From positions 744,001-808,000 of the forward strand of contig NZ_JAFEJA010000001.1 of the NCBI RefSeq assembly GCF_016919245.1: a DNA stretch of 64,000 nt, in the 5' to 3' direction. The DNA comes from Streptomyces zhihengii (lineage in GTDB: Bacteria > Actinomycetota > Actinomycetes > Streptomycetales > Streptomycetaceae). Below are positions 41,327 to 49,836 of this stretch, in pieces. Position numbers and translations under genes: made by a program. Positions within the stretch are counted from its first letter, which is position 1, and each line of letters starts with the position of its first letter. Below the pieces are notes generated by a model. That model was given only the letters and a program-made list of their open reading frames with translations, did not search any database and was not told where the DNA came from.

Positions 41327-42003
41327 GCGGCGCCCTTGCGGGTCCACGGCGTCAGCGCCCGCTGGATCAGCAGCAGCACGAGGTCGGCGGCGACGGCGAT
41401 GACGACGCAGAGCACGGACGCGGTGAGCACCTGGGCCTTGAAGTAGGTGTTCATCCCGGCGTAGATGAGATTGCCGAGCCCGCCGTGTCCGACGATGGCC
41501 CCGATGGTAACCAGGGAGACGGCGGAGACGGTGGCGATGCGCAGTCCGGCCATGGCCGCGGGCAGCGCCAGCGGCAGTTCGACCGCGCACAGCAGGCGCA
41601 CGGGACCGTAGCCCATGCCGCGCGCGGCCTGCCGGGTCTCCTCCGGCACGGCGCGCAGTCCGGCGAGGATGTTGCGCACCAGCAGGGTGAGCGAGTAGAG
41701 GACGAGGCCGGCGACGACGAGCGCGGCGGAGAGCCCGTAGACGGGCAGCAGCAGCGAGAACATCGCCAGCGAGGGGATGGTGTAGAGGATCGTCGTGAGG
41801 CCGAGGACGGGGGCCGCGGCCCATCCCCAGCGGCGTGCGGCGACGGCGAGCGGGACGGCGAGGACGAGCCCGATGAGCACCGCGAGGAAGGTGAGCCGCA
41901 GATGCTGGAGCACCGCGTCGGTCAGGATCTGGCCGCGGCTGGACAGATAGTCGCCGCAGATCCATTCGTTGCGCGCGAGGCAGTCGTCGGGGGGCGCCGT
42001 CAT
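41323..42003 (-). CDS. OpuB/ProW-type ABC transporter permease 1
   Basis: 226 residues: short N-terminus, five or six helices, EAA loop PEETRQAARGMGYGPVRLLCAVELPLALPAAMAG and VTIGAIVGHGGLGNLIYAGM, matching OpuBB/OpuCB. First gene of the permease-permease-receptor operon; no good Shine-Dalgarno is visible, so a leaderless or different start is possible. The promoter should lie within 42004-42112. Confidence 0.92.
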   Translation of the reverse strand: MTAPPDDCLARNEWICGDYLSSRGQILTDAVLQHLRLTFLAVLIGLVLAVPLAVAARRWGWAAAPVLGLTTILYTIPSLAMFSLLLPVYGLSAALVVAGLVLYSLTLLVRNILAGLRAVPEETRQAARGMGYGPVRLLCAVELPLALPAAMAGLRIATVSAVSLVTIGAIVGHGGLGNLIYAGMNTYFKAQVLTASVLCVVIAVAADLVLLLIQRALTPWTRKGAA

Positions 42004-42112
42004 CTGTCCATTGCAGCGTCGGCACGGCGGGGGCGCGCGCTGGGTTGCGCCTTTCCAGGAGCAATGAAAGGCCGGAGGGAGGTCACCGGAGCCGGCGCGG
42101 AGGGAAATGCGG

Positions 42113-42156
42113 CCGGGGCCTTTCCGCCGACGTGTGCGTCGGCGGAAAGGCCCCGG
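42113..42156 (-). terminator. 20-bp perfect terminator after the LysM/SLT gene
   Basis: Exact inverted repeat, arms 42113-42132 and 42137-42156, TGTG loop (core CCTTTCCGCCGACG), 35 nt past the stop of the wall-hydrolase gene. Confidence 0.85.
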
Positions 42157-42190
42157 TGCGGTGCGGCGGCCCGTGGGCCGTCGGGTCCGG

Positions 42191-42973
42191 TCAGTAGGGA
42201 CCGTTCACGTTGTCGATCGAACCGTAGCGGTCGGCCGCGTAGTTGCAGGCGGCGACGATGTTGGCGACCGGGTCGTACTGGTCGTTCGCGGTGCCCTCGA
42301 CGTGGTAGGCGTCGAAGGTCGGCTTGATGACCTGGAGCAGACCCTTGGACGGCACGCCGTTGACGGCGTTGATGTCCCAGTTGTTGATCGCCAGCGGGTT
42401 GCCGGAGGACTCCCGCATGACGTTGCGGTGGATGCCCTCGTAGGAGCCGGGGATCCCGTGCTTCGCCATGATGTCGAGCGACTCGCGGATCCAGCCGTCG
42501 AGGTTGTCGGCGTAGGTCTTGGCCGCGGCGGGCTTCACGGCCGGGGCGCTCTTGCCGGCGACGGCGGGGACGGCGCGCTTCTCGGAGCGGTCGGCGCGCG
42601 CGGTGTCGGCGGTGCGGTCCGCGGGCGCGGCCTTGGCGCCGATGGTGAGCTGCAGGCCGGGGCGGATCAGCGACGGGTCCGCGCCGATGTTGCGGCGGTT
42701 GTCGTTGTAGAGCTTCTTCCAGCCGCCGGAGACCGACTGCTTCTCGGCGATCTTCGACAGGGTGTCGCCGGCGACGACGGTGTACGTCTTGGCGGCCTTC
42801 TTGGCGGGCGCGGGGGCCGTGACGGCGGCCTTGGCGGCGGCCGGCTGGGCGGCGCTCGCGGAGGTCGCGGCGATCACGGGCAGGACGAGCGCGGCGCCGC
42901 CCGTGCCGGCCACGAGAAGGCCACGGGTGAGACGGCGGGACCGGTTGCGGCGGTGCTTGCCGATTGCAGGCAT
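42191..42973 (-). CDS. Secreted LysM/lytic transglycosylase (SLT) protein
   Basis: 260 residues from MPAIGKHRRNRSRRLTRGLL. Signal peptide ends near residue 42 (SASAA). A LysM domain (about 63-112) has KTYTVVAGDTLSKIAEK; an Ala/Lys-rich linker leads to an SLT transglycosylase domain (about 158-252) with catalytic Glu188 in MRESSGNP and GLLQVIKPTF. It would cut peptidoglycan glycan strands. GGAGAGG precedes the ATG. It is preceded by a c-di-AMP riboswitch, as known for streptomycete wall hydrolases such as rpfA. Confidence 0.93.
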   Translation of the reverse strand: MPAIGKHRRNRSRRLTRGLLVAGTGGAALVLPVIAATSASAAQPAAAKAAVTAPAPAKKAAKTYTVVAGDTLSKIAEKQSVSGGWKKLYNDNRRNIGADPSLIRPGLQLTIGAKAAPADRTADTARADRSEKRAVPAVAGKSAPAVKPAAAKTYADNLDGWIRESLDIMAKHGIPGSYEGIHRNVMRESSGNPLAINNWDINAVNGVPSKGLLQVIKPTFDAYHVEGTANDQYDPVANIVAACNYAADRYGSIDNVNGPY

Positions 42974-42989
42974 GACGAATTCCTCTCCG

Positions 42990-43185
42990 TCGCCTGCGAG
43001 GTGAGCTGTCGGGTTCGGGCTGGAGATGCCCGGCCGCGCGGTGCACGGCTTCACCCCGAGCCGTGGCGGCGTCGGGCCCGGATGTCTCCGGGCCGTCCTC
43101 CGTCACGGCGGCCTACCTGGTTCCCCCGCTCCTGCCGTCGAAGTCTCTGGTCGGGTGTCCGGACAGCGGCAGGATTCGGCGTCCT
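42990..43185 (-). promoter_or_regulatory. ydaO-type c-di-AMP riboswitch
   Basis: The 5' leader of the LysM/SLT gene contains, in order on the minus strand, GACGCCGAATCC (43183-43172), CGGCAGGAGCGGGGGAACC, GGGGTGAAGCCGT, GGCATCTCCAGCCCGAACCC and GACAGCTCACCTCGCAGGCG. These are the conserved blocks of the ydaO/yuaA riboswitch class. Ligand c-di-AMP normally turns the gene off, linking wall hydrolysis to osmotic signalling. Boundaries are approximate. Confidence 0.9.
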
Positions 43186-43200
43186 GTCCGGAATGCCGTG

Positions 43201-43230
43201 ACCGTAGGCGAGAGGGACGCAAAGGAACAA
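43201..43230 (-). promoter_or_regulatory. Promoter of the riboswitch-controlled gene
   Basis: On the minus strand TTGTTC (43230-43225), 18-bp spacer and TACGGT (43206-43201) place the start near 43194, a few bases before the riboswitch begins. The remaining sequence up to 43507 is comparatively AT-rich and holds no gene; a near-palindrome GGGAATTAATGCCC sits at 43486-43499. Confidence 0.55.
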
Positions 43231-43507
43231 GCCTGGAATTCACAACCGCAATGCGGCACACCCCGATGAGCCCGGCAAATGATGTTGAAGCAATTCCGAC
43301 GGCCCATCAATTCACGCAGGGGGATGGGGAAATGCGGCCGGGAAGATCAGCTTTCACGGCCCTTCGCGTGACGGATGTCACCAGCCGCGACACAACCACA
43401 CGACATCATGCCAATGCTCAACGAAACGGACATCAGGGGCGAGTGGGAAACCCGGGGATCAAGGTCCGGCATTCGCGGGACTTTTGGGAATTAATGCCCG
43501 ATTTGCA

Positions 43508-44209
43508 CTACATCGTGCCGGGTGCGCCGCGCACCAGGATGCGCCGGCCGGTGACCCGCTCCGCCGACAGGGCGATCCACAGGTCCCGCTCCCCGCCCGC
43601 CCAGGGCTCGGAGTACGCGAGGCCGTCCAGCCGGCTCACCCCCGCCTCGTCGGTGACCGTCCGCGCCGTGCCGACCACCAGCACGCTCCAGCCCTGGCTG
43701 AACGCCTCGTCGATGTGGTCGACCTCGAACGCCGTCTCCCCGCCCGCCGCCCTGCCGGGCAGCGCGCCGGAGGAGGTCCGGAAGGCCACCTCGCGGTCGG
43801 CGACGACATAGTTCACCGGCAGGATCGCGGGGCCGTCCGGCGCGGTCACCGCGACCCGGCCGACACCGTGCGTACCCAGCAGCGTCCAGCACTCGTCCGT
43901 CTCCAGCTCGACCAGCCGCGGGTGGTACCCGGCGCGCCCCACTCCCCCGGTCAGCTCCGCGTCCCCGCCCGTCAGCGCCGTGACCGTGGTCTCCAGGGCG
44001 TCGGCGAGCCGCAGCAGGAAACCCATCCCGGGGGCGGCGGGCTTCTCCTCCAGGTACTCGATGTACCCGGGCGCCGACGCGGCCCGCAGGGCCAGCTCCT
44101 CCCGGGAGAGCCCGAGCTGGCGCCGCCGGGCCGCCACCCTGCGGCCGATGTCGCCGCTCGTGCGCCCCCCGTCCGGGCCGGCCGCTTCCGAGTGCGCTTG
44201 TCCGGACAT
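43508..44209 (-). CDS. XRE-type HTH plus pyridoxamine 5'-phosphate oxidase-like protein
   Basis: 233 residues. HTH region about 20-75 (DIGRRVAARRRQLGLSREEL, SAPGYIEYLEE), followed by a PNPOx-like split-barrel flavin-binding domain about 95-230: ECWTLLGTHGVGRVAVTAPDGP, AILPVNYVVADREVAFRTSS and WSVLVVGTARTVTD. This two-domain architecture is frequent in streptomycetes near CBS and universal stress protein genes. It is probably a redox- or flavin-linked regulator, though regulation has not been shown. Divergent from the CBS-domain gene. Confidence 0.9.
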   Translation of the reverse strand: MSGQAHSEAAGPDGGRTSGDIGRRVAARRRQLGLSREELALRAASAPGYIEYLEEKPAAPGMGFLLRLADALETTVTALTGGDAELTGGVGRAGYHPRLVELETDECWTLLGTHGVGRVAVTAPDGPAILPVNYVVADREVAFRTSSGALPGRAAGGETAFEVDHIDEAFSQGWSVLVVGTARTVTDEAGVSRLDGLAYSEPWAGGERDLWIALSAERVTGRRILVRGAPGTM

Positions 44210-44385
44210 GGTCGTGCCCTTCCCTCTCGGCGTACGGGTACCGGGGGCGCCGCGCCCCGGGCCCACCGTAGCCAGCACCCGACCGCCCCGCACGGCGGCA
44301 CACGCCGGTCGCACCCCGCCCGACCAGGCCGGGACAGACTCGGAATACTGGACTCGACAGGACCGCCGGATCATGGAGGTGCCGA

Positions 44386-44412
44386 ATGAACCGCTGGACC
44401 GGTGCGCGATGA
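44386..44412 (+). CDS. Eight-codon ORF coupled to the CBS gene (MNRWTGAR)
   Basis: GGAGG at 44376-44380 sits 5 nt before ATG 44386. The ORF reads M-N-R-W-T-G-A-R and stops at TGA 44410-44412, overlapping the CBS-gene ATG (44409) as ATGA. The CBS gene itself has only a poor ribosome site, so translation by re-initiation is plausible. It may be chance. Confidence 0.35.
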   Translation: MNRWTGAR

Positions 44413-45110
44413 GACACCGCTCCGTGGCCGATCTGATGACCCCCGAGGCCGTGGTCGCCCAGCGCGGCACGGCCTTCAAGGAGATCGCCCGGCTGCTCGA
44501 CGAGTACGGGATCACCGCCGTGCCGGTGATCGACGACGACGGCCGCCCCGTCGGCGTGGTGTCGGAGGCCGACCTGCTGCGCCGCCACACCGGCGGCACG
44601 GGCTCGGACACGGCCGAGGGGCTGATGACCAGCCCGGCCGTCGTCGCGCGGCCCGGGTGGAGCGCGGTGCGGGCGGCCCGGGTGATGGAGGAGCGCCACA
44701 TCAAGCGGCTCCCGGTGGTCGACGACCACGGGCACCTGATCGGGGTGGTCAGCCGCAGCGACCTGCTCCAGCTCTTCCTGCGCCGGGACCGGTCCATCCA
44801 GGAGGAGATCGTCGAGGACGTGCTCGCCGGCACGCTCGGGGTCTCCCCCGCCGCGGTGAACGTCCAGGTGGACGACGGGCGGGTGACGCTGAGCGGCACG
44901 GTCGAGCGGCGGTCGCTGGTGCGGATCGTGGACCGGATGTGCCGCAGCGTCGACGGCGTCGTGGAGGTCGTCAACCGCCTGGACTTCGACCGGGAGGACA
45001 CGGAGGACCGCCACGGCCGGGACGGCCGCGACGACCGTGCCGACCACGACGGCCACGACGGCCACGACGGCCACGACGACCGTGCCAGCCGCCCGGAGGA
45101 GCCGGCCTGA
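44409..45110 (+). CDS. CBS-pair and BON domain protein
   Basis: 233 residues from MRHRSVADLMTPEAVVAQRG. Two CBS motifs (about 8-62 and 70-126) with GVVSEADLL and GVVSRSDLL, then a BON domain (about 132-195) with VDDGRVTLSGTVERRSLVRIV. The tail (196-233) is Asp/His/Arg-rich with Gly-His-Asp repeats encoded by 9-bp units and could bind metal. CBS pairs bind adenosyl nucleotides. An in-frame ATG at 44373 is an alternative start; the 44409 start is coupled to a small ORF. Ends at a bidirectional terminator. Confidence 0.9.
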   Translation: MRHRSVADLMTPEAVVAQRGTAFKEIARLLDEYGITAVPVIDDDGRPVGVVSEADLLRRHTGGTGSDTAEGLMTSPAVVARPGWSAVRAARVMEERHIKRLPVVDDHGHLIGVVSRSDLLQLFLRRDRSIQEEIVEDVLAGTLGVSPAAVNVQVDDGRVTLSGTVERRSLVRIVDRMCRSVDGVVEVVNRLDFDREDTEDRHGRDGRDDRADHDGHDGHDGHDDRASRPEEPA

Positions 45111-45116
45111 GCCGGC

Positions 45117-45146
45117 CCGCCCGGCCGGGGGGCCCCGGCCGGGCGG
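45117..45146. terminator. Bidirectional terminator between CBS and GH65 genes
   Basis: Perfect 12-bp arms CCGCCCGGCCGG (45117-45128) and CCGGCCGGGCGG (45135-45146) in the 38-bp gap between convergent genes. Confidence 0.75.
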
Positions 45147-45148
45147 TC

Positions 45149-47581
45149 TCAGGTCTCCGGAAGCGGCAGCACGCAGGACGTGCCCGGTTCCAGGACGACC
45201 GAGCGCCCGCCCAGCCGTACGCCGATGGGCAGGCCGTCGGCCGACGGCGGCAGCCCGATCCGCAGCTCCCCCGGCCGTACGGCCACCCGGACGCCCCAGT
45301 GCCCGTGGTAGCGCATCGTGAAGCCGTACTCGGACAGCCCGGGCGACGGCACCGGGTCGAACCACAGCGAGCCGGACCGGGTCTCCATGCCCGTCAGCCC
45401 GCGCTGGACCAGGTCGAGGGTGCCCGCCATGGCCCCCAGGTGGACGCCCTCCTCCGTGGTGCCGCCCTGGAGGTCGGCGATGTCGCCCTCCAGGGCCTCC
45501 CGGCAGTAGGCCCACGCGTCCTCCCGGCGCACCCGGGAGAGCACCCAGCCGTGGACCAGCCCGCTGAGGGTGGATCCGTGGCTGGTGCGCCGCAGGTAGT
45601 AGTCCACGGTGCGCTGCCAGGTCGCGTCGTCCAGCTCGTAGCCGAGCCGGGCGAACAGGGCGCGCAGCTCGGCCGGGGAGAACAGGTACCCGAGCATCAG
45701 CACATCGGCCTGCTTGGACGCCTGGTAGCGGTTGACGGTGTCGTCCTCGGCCTCCAGCACCCGGTCCAGCCGGCGGATGTCGCCGTGCCGGGAGCGCAGC
45801 CCCTCCCAGTCGAGCTCCGCCAGCTCCCCGTAGCCGTGGAACTGGCTGATCACCCCGTCGTGGAAGGGCACGTACAGCCGGGTCGACACCTCCTTCCAGT
45901 GCTCCAGCTCCCCCGGTCCGAGCCCGGTGCGCTCCAGCAGGTCGACGCGCCGGGGCTCGGGCAGGTCGCGCACCAGGTCCAGGGCGCGGGAGATCACCCA
46001 GGCGGCCGTGACGTTGGTGTACGCGTTGTCGTCGAGACCGGGCCGGTCGGCGTCCGGGTACGCCTCGTGGTACTCGTCGGGCCCCACGACGCCCCGGATC
46101 CGGTAGCGGCCGAGGTCCGGGTCGAAGTCGGCGAAGTCCGCCCAGAAGCGCGCGATCCGGGTGAGCATCTCGGCGCCCTTGGTGTGCAGGAACTCCGCGT
46201 CGCCGCTGGCCTCGCAGTACTGCCAGACGTTGTAGGCGATGGCGGAGCCGACATGGTGCTGGAGCCTCGAATGGTCGGGGAGCCAGCGGCCCGAGCGCGG
46301 GTTGAGATGGAGCTGCTGGGTCTCCTCCCGCCCGTCGCTGCCGCTCTGCCACGGGTACATCGCGCCCCGGTGCCCGGCGTCGCGGGCGAGGACGCGCGCC
46401 TGGTCGAGCCGGCGGTAGCGGTAGGTGAGCAGGGCGCGGGAGACCTCGGGGAACCGGAGGTTGAGGTAGGGCAGGACGAACAGCTCGTCCCAGAAGATGT
46501 GGCCCCGGTACGCCTCGCCGTGGAGCCCGCGCGCGGGGACGCCGACATCGAGGTCCGCCGTGTGCGGCGAGAGGGTCTGGAGCACATGGAAGAGGTGCAG
46601 CCGCAGGATGCGCCCGGCCTCCCCCGGCACGTCCAGCGCCGCCCTGCGCCAGAGCTGGCGCCACGCGGTGCGGTGCGACTCCAGGAGCTCCTCGAAGCCG
46701 GGCGCCCGGCGGACCCGGTCGGCGGCGGCGTGCAGCGGGTCGCTGATGGCCGTGTCCCGCGAGGTGTGCAGCGCGACGATCTTGTCGACGGTGCGCGGCT
46801 CCCCGGCGGCGAGCGACAGCCGCAGCCGCTGGACGGCGCGGTCCGGCTCGTGGTCGGCGCGCGGGCGCTCGTGCCCGGCCGCGCCGTCGGCGGTGGTGCG
46901 GGCCGCCATCCCGACGCGGATGTCCGAGGTCCGGGTGCGGCAGCGCAGCCAGACGACGTCCGCCGCCCCGTCGTCCCCGCCGCCGGAGCCGTCGTCGCCG
47001 TCGCCCGGGTCGACATGGACGAGGTGGGCGCCGTCGAGACGGCGGTAGCGGGCGACGCCGCTGTTGGTGACCCCGCCGTCGACGGCGGCCTCCACCTCGA
47101 TCCCGCCCGACCAGCCCTCGGCCGTGAACTCGGTGCGCAGGGCGGCGAGATGGGGGTCGCCCATGTGCACCAGGCGAAGCTGGCGCACGAGCAGCACCCG
47201 TCCGTCGGGGGTCGCCCAGCGCGCGGTCCGCTCCAGCGTCCCGCCGAACAGGTCGAGCCGCTGCCGGTGTTCGCGCAGGCCCTCGCCGTCCGGGGTGAAC
47301 CAGGGCGCCGGGCCGTCCTCGCCGGTCGTCCGGAAGCGCAGCGGCAGCCAGTTCGGCAGGTTGACGATGTCCTCGTTCTCGACCTCGCGGCCCGCGACGG
47401 TGGACGTCAGGCGGTTGTAGCAGCCCGCGGCGTACGTCCCCGGGTAGTGCGCCTCGCCGGCCGTGCACTCGGGGGCCGCGCCCCGGGTGGCGAAGTAGCC
47501 GTTGCCCAGCGTGCACAGCGCCTCCCGCAGGCGCTCGGCGGCCGGGTCGTAGCCCTCGTACTCCCACAGCCAGTCCGTCAT
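45149..47581 (-). CDS. GH65 family disaccharide phosphorylase (trehalose/kojibiose/maltose type)
   Basis: 810 residues, full length for GH65. N-terminal beta-sandwich (ALCTLGNGYFATRGAAPE), then an (alpha/alpha)6 barrel with FVLPYLNLRFPE, the catalytic acid in VVGPDEYHEAYPD (Glu of GPDEYHE) and NVTAAWVISRAL. The phosphate-binding region HGSTLSGLVHGWVLSR appears near residue 650. GH65 enzymes phosphorolyse alpha-glucosides such as trehalose, kojibiose or maltose to beta-glucose 1-phosphate. Overlap by ATGA with the HAD gene upstream fits that coupling, since beta-phosphoglucomutase converts the product. Confidence 0.94.
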   Translation of the reverse strand: MTDWLWEYEGYDPAAERLREALCTLGNGYFATRGAAPECTAGEAHYPGTYAAGCYNRLTSTVAGREVENEDIVNLPNWLPLRFRTTGEDGPAPWFTPDGEGLREHRQRLDLFGGTLERTARWATPDGRVLLVRQLRLVHMGDPHLAALRTEFTAEGWSGGIEVEAAVDGGVTNSGVARYRRLDGAHLVHVDPGDGDDGSGGGDDGAADVVWLRCRTRTSDIRVGMAARTTADGAAGHERPRADHEPDRAVQRLRLSLAAGEPRTVDKIVALHTSRDTAISDPLHAAADRVRRAPGFEELLESHRTAWRQLWRRAALDVPGEAGRILRLHLFHVLQTLSPHTADLDVGVPARGLHGEAYRGHIFWDELFVLPYLNLRFPEVSRALLTYRYRRLDQARVLARDAGHRGAMYPWQSGSDGREETQQLHLNPRSGRWLPDHSRLQHHVGSAIAYNVWQYCEASGDAEFLHTKGAEMLTRIARFWADFADFDPDLGRYRIRGVVGPDEYHEAYPDADRPGLDDNAYTNVTAAWVISRALDLVRDLPEPRRVDLLERTGLGPGELEHWKEVSTRLYVPFHDGVISQFHGYGELAELDWEGLRSRHGDIRRLDRVLEAEDDTVNRYQASKQADVLMLGYLFSPAELRALFARLGYELDDATWQRTVDYYLRRTSHGSTLSGLVHGWVLSRVRREDAWAYCREALEGDIADLQGGTTEEGVHLGAMAGTLDLVQRGLTGMETRSGSLWFDPVPSPGLSEYGFTMRYHGHWGVRVAVRPGELRIGLPPSADGLPIGVRLGGRSVVLEPGTSCVLPLPET

Positions 47582-48384
47582 GCGCCCTCCCGCGTCGGTT
47601 CGTCGTCGAGCAGTTCGGCGAGGTCGCGCACGACCAGGTCGGCGCCGTGGTCCCGCAGCGCGGCCGCCGTCCCCGGTCCGCCGGTCCGGTCGACGCCGAC
47701 GACCAGACCGAAGCCGCCCCGGCGGCCGGCCTCCACACCGGCCAGCGCGTCCTCGACGACGACGCAGTCCTCCGGGGGCACCGCGAGCCGTGCCGCCGCC
47801 TCCAGGAAGAGCGCCGGGTCCGGCTTGCCGGGCAGGCCCATCCGGGCCGCCTCGCCGCCGTCCACGAGCGCGTCCAGGTACGGCAGGACACCGGAGGCGG
47901 TGAGCAGTTCCCGGGCGTGGCGCGAGGCGGACACGGCCGCGGTGGGCACGGGTCCGGCGCGCAGGCGGCGCAGCAGCCGCAGGGTGCCGGGGTAGGCGTC
48001 GATGCCGTCCTCCGCCAGCCGCCGGGTGAACAGCTGCTCCTTGTACGCCGCGACGGCACCCACGGTGCCCGTGCCGGGCGGGTCGTCGGGGCTGCCGGCC
48101 GGGAGGGGCACCCCGCGGGCGGCGAGGAAGGCCGCCGCGCCGTCCTGGCGGGACCTGCCGTCGACATGGCGCAGATAGTCGGCCGTGACGTCGAACGGGC
48201 GCCGGTCACCGGGCTCGTCCGGCGGCCGGTCGCGCAGGGCGGCGTCGAAGGCGGCCTTCCAGGCGGCGGCGTGCACCCGGGCGGAGTCGGTGATCACGCC
48301 GTCGGTGTCGAGGACGACCGCCTCGAAGCTCCGTCGTCCCGTGGCAGGTGCCCCGTGCGGCCACCACGTCCTCGCGTCGGTCAT
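47578..48384 (-). CDS. HAD-superfamily beta-phosphoglucomutase-like protein
   Basis: 268 residues from MTDARTWWPHGAPATGRRSF. HAD motif I VLDTDGVITDSARVHAAAW, motif II AVSASRHA, motif III KPDPALF and motif IV CVVVEDALAGVEAG. Motif I begins with DTDGV rather than DxDGT, as seen in beta-phosphoglucomutases. It probably converts beta-glucose 1-phosphate made by the GH65 enzyme to glucose 6-phosphate; a trehalose-phosphatase-like role is less likely. First gene of the pair, strong GGAGGAGG. Confidence 0.9.
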   Translation of the reverse strand: MTDARTWWPHGAPATGRRSFEAVVLDTDGVITDSARVHAAAWKAAFDAALRDRPPDEPGDRRPFDVTADYLRHVDGRSRQDGAAAFLAARGVPLPAGSPDDPPGTGTVGAVAAYKEQLFTRRLAEDGIDAYPGTLRLLRRLRAGPVPTAAVSASRHARELLTASGVLPYLDALVDGGEAARMGLPGKPDPALFLEAAARLAVPPEDCVVVEDALAGVEAGRRGGFGLVVGVDRTGGPGTAAALRDHGADLVVRDLAELLDDEPTREGA

Positions 48385-48606
48385 GCCGGTCCCTCCTCCA
48401 CGGCGGCCCCCTCGCCCCCGGTGCAGGGTGTGCGGCGGCCCCGTCACGTCCGGTGCCGCGGCGCGGCGCCGGTGGGCGGAGCCACCTGATCAGGATGGCC
48501 GGGTACCCCGCGGGGCGCCTGCCGAACGCTTCCGCGCGACGTGCGGGGCCCGGCGGGGCGAACCTGGAATCGTGGCCGCCGCCGGGCGGTCCGAAGGAGG
48601 CCGGTG

Positions 48607-49455
48607 ATGCCCCGCCATGTGACCGCCGGGGTGGACAGCTCCCCGGAGAGCCTCGCCGCTGCCCACTGGGCGGCACGCGAGGCCGCGCTGCGCGACGCGC
48701 GGCTGCTGCTGGTGCACGTCGAGGAGTGGCCGCTGCCGCTGGCCGTGGCCGCGCCCACGATCGACCGCGACGACCACCGGCGCTGGGCGCACCGGCTGCT
48801 GGACGCCGCGGCCGCGGAGGTGCGCGCCCGGCATCCGGATGCCGAGGTCACGACCCGGCTGCTGTCGGGGCGCCCGCCCGCCGCGCTGGCGGTCGAGGCG
48901 GCCGGGTCCGAGCTGCTGGCCCTGGGCTCCCGGGGCCTCGGCACGGTGGCGGGCGCCCTGATGGGGTCGGTCGGCACGGCGGTGATCGGCGCCACCGAGG
49001 TGCCCGTGGTGGTGGTCCGGGCGGGTGACGGCGGCGAGCGGGCCCGGGAGGTGGTGGCCGGGGTGGATCTGCACCCGGGCACCGACGACGTGCTCGCGTT
49101 CGCGTTCGCGGCGGCCGGACGGCGGGACGTCCCGCTGCGGGTGGTGCACGCGGCGAAGGTGCCGCTGTTCCACGCGCACGCGCCCGCCCACCGGGAACGG
49201 GCGGCGGCGGAGGCGGCCGCGGCCCTCGGGGCGGCCCTGGCCCCGTGGCGGGAGCGCTTCCCCGCGGTGGCCGTGATGGAGCGGGCGGTGCCGGGGGCCG
49301 CCGCGCAGGTCCTGGTGGAGGAGGCGGCCGGCGCCCTGCTGGTGGTGACCGGACGGCGGATCCGGCGCGCGCCGGTGGTGCCGCACATCGGCCATGTCAC
49401 CCACGCGGTGATGCACCACTGCACGGCCCCGGTCGCCGTGGTCGCCCACGCCTGA
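48607..49455 (+). CDS. Universal stress protein (two UspA domains)
   Basis: 282 residues from MPRHVTAGVDSSPESLAAAHWA with GAAGGAGG upstream. Two tandem Usp domains (about 1-140 and 145-282). The ATP-binding loop ALGSRGLGTVAGALMGSVG is intact in the first domain, and the second has a weaker VVTGRRIRRAP loop, so one site may not bind nucleotide. Usp proteins respond to starvation, hypoxia and dormancy. Divergent from the HAD gene (222-bp gap). Confidence 0.92.
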   Translation: MPRHVTAGVDSSPESLAAAHWAAREAALRDARLLLVHVEEWPLPLAVAAPTIDRDDHRRWAHRLLDAAAAEVRARHPDAEVTTRLLSGRPPAALAVEAAGSELLALGSRGLGTVAGALMGSVGTAVIGATEVPVVVVRAGDGGERAREVVAGVDLHPGTDDVLAFAFAAAGRRDVPLRVVHAAKVPLFHAHAPAHRERAAAEAAAALGAALAPWRERFPAVAVMERAVPGAAAQVLVEEAAGALLVVTGRRIRRAPVVPHIGHVTHAVMHHCTAPVAVVAHA

Positions 49456-49465
49456 GCCCGGTCGC

Positions 49466-49499
49466 CCCTGACGGTGCGGCCCGGGCCGGACCGTCAGGG
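49466..49499. terminator. Bidirectional terminator overlapping the DUF1876 stop
   Basis: Perfect 10-bp arms CCCTGACGGT (49466-49475) and ACCGTCAGGG (49490-49499); the right arm contains the last codons of the DUF1876 gene, so it serves both converging genes. Confidence 0.7.
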
Positions 49500-49790
49500 T
49501 GTGGTGTACGGCCAGCCGTATCCCGGTCCGGGCGGTCCGCCGGGCCCGGCGCCCACCGCCTCCAGGTCGCTGTCGGCCTCCCGCATGAGCTGCCGGGCGA
49601 CGCTCCGCATCGCCCGCGCGGCGGCCAGTTCGTCACCGATCCGGGGCACGTCCACGTCCTGCGGGCTGCAGTGGGCCGTGCCGTAGCCGGTGATCGTGCC
49701 GTCGTCGGTGGCCAGCTTCGCGCAGGCCCTGGTCGTGCCGTCGTCCTCGGTGAGGACGAGGTCGACCTTCCACTCCCGTGTCGTTGTCAT
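49494..49790 (-). CDS. DUF1876 family protein (dsRBD-like)
   Basis: 98 residues from MTTTREWKVDLVLTEDDGTT with GGAGG upstream. The pattern WKVDLVLTEDDGTTRACAKL and LAAARAMRSVARQLMREADSDLEAV is DUF1876, a small domain with a double-stranded-RNA-binding-like fold, common in actinobacteria beside universal stress proteins. Function is not established. Confidence 0.85.
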   Translation of the reverse strand: MTTTREWKVDLVLTEDDGTTRACAKLATDDGTITGYGTAHCSPQDVDVPRIGDELAAARAMRSVARQLMREADSDLEAVGAGPGGPPGPGYGWPYTTP

Positions 49791-49836
49791 CGCGCACCCT
49801 CCGCGCGGCTCGGCGCCTGCCCCCTTGCCCCTGGCT

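Noticed and set aside
43486..43499. GGGAATTAATGCCC near-palindrome as an operator
   Set aside because: It lies just beyond the 3' end of the XRE-PNPOx gene and about 250 bp upstream of the LysM promoter; no target gene fits, so it was only mentioned.
44402..47995. 1197-codon plus-strand frame
   Set aside because: It crosses the CBS stop, the terminator and the antisense of the GH65 gene with no recognisable domain; the GH65 gene on the minus strand is certain.
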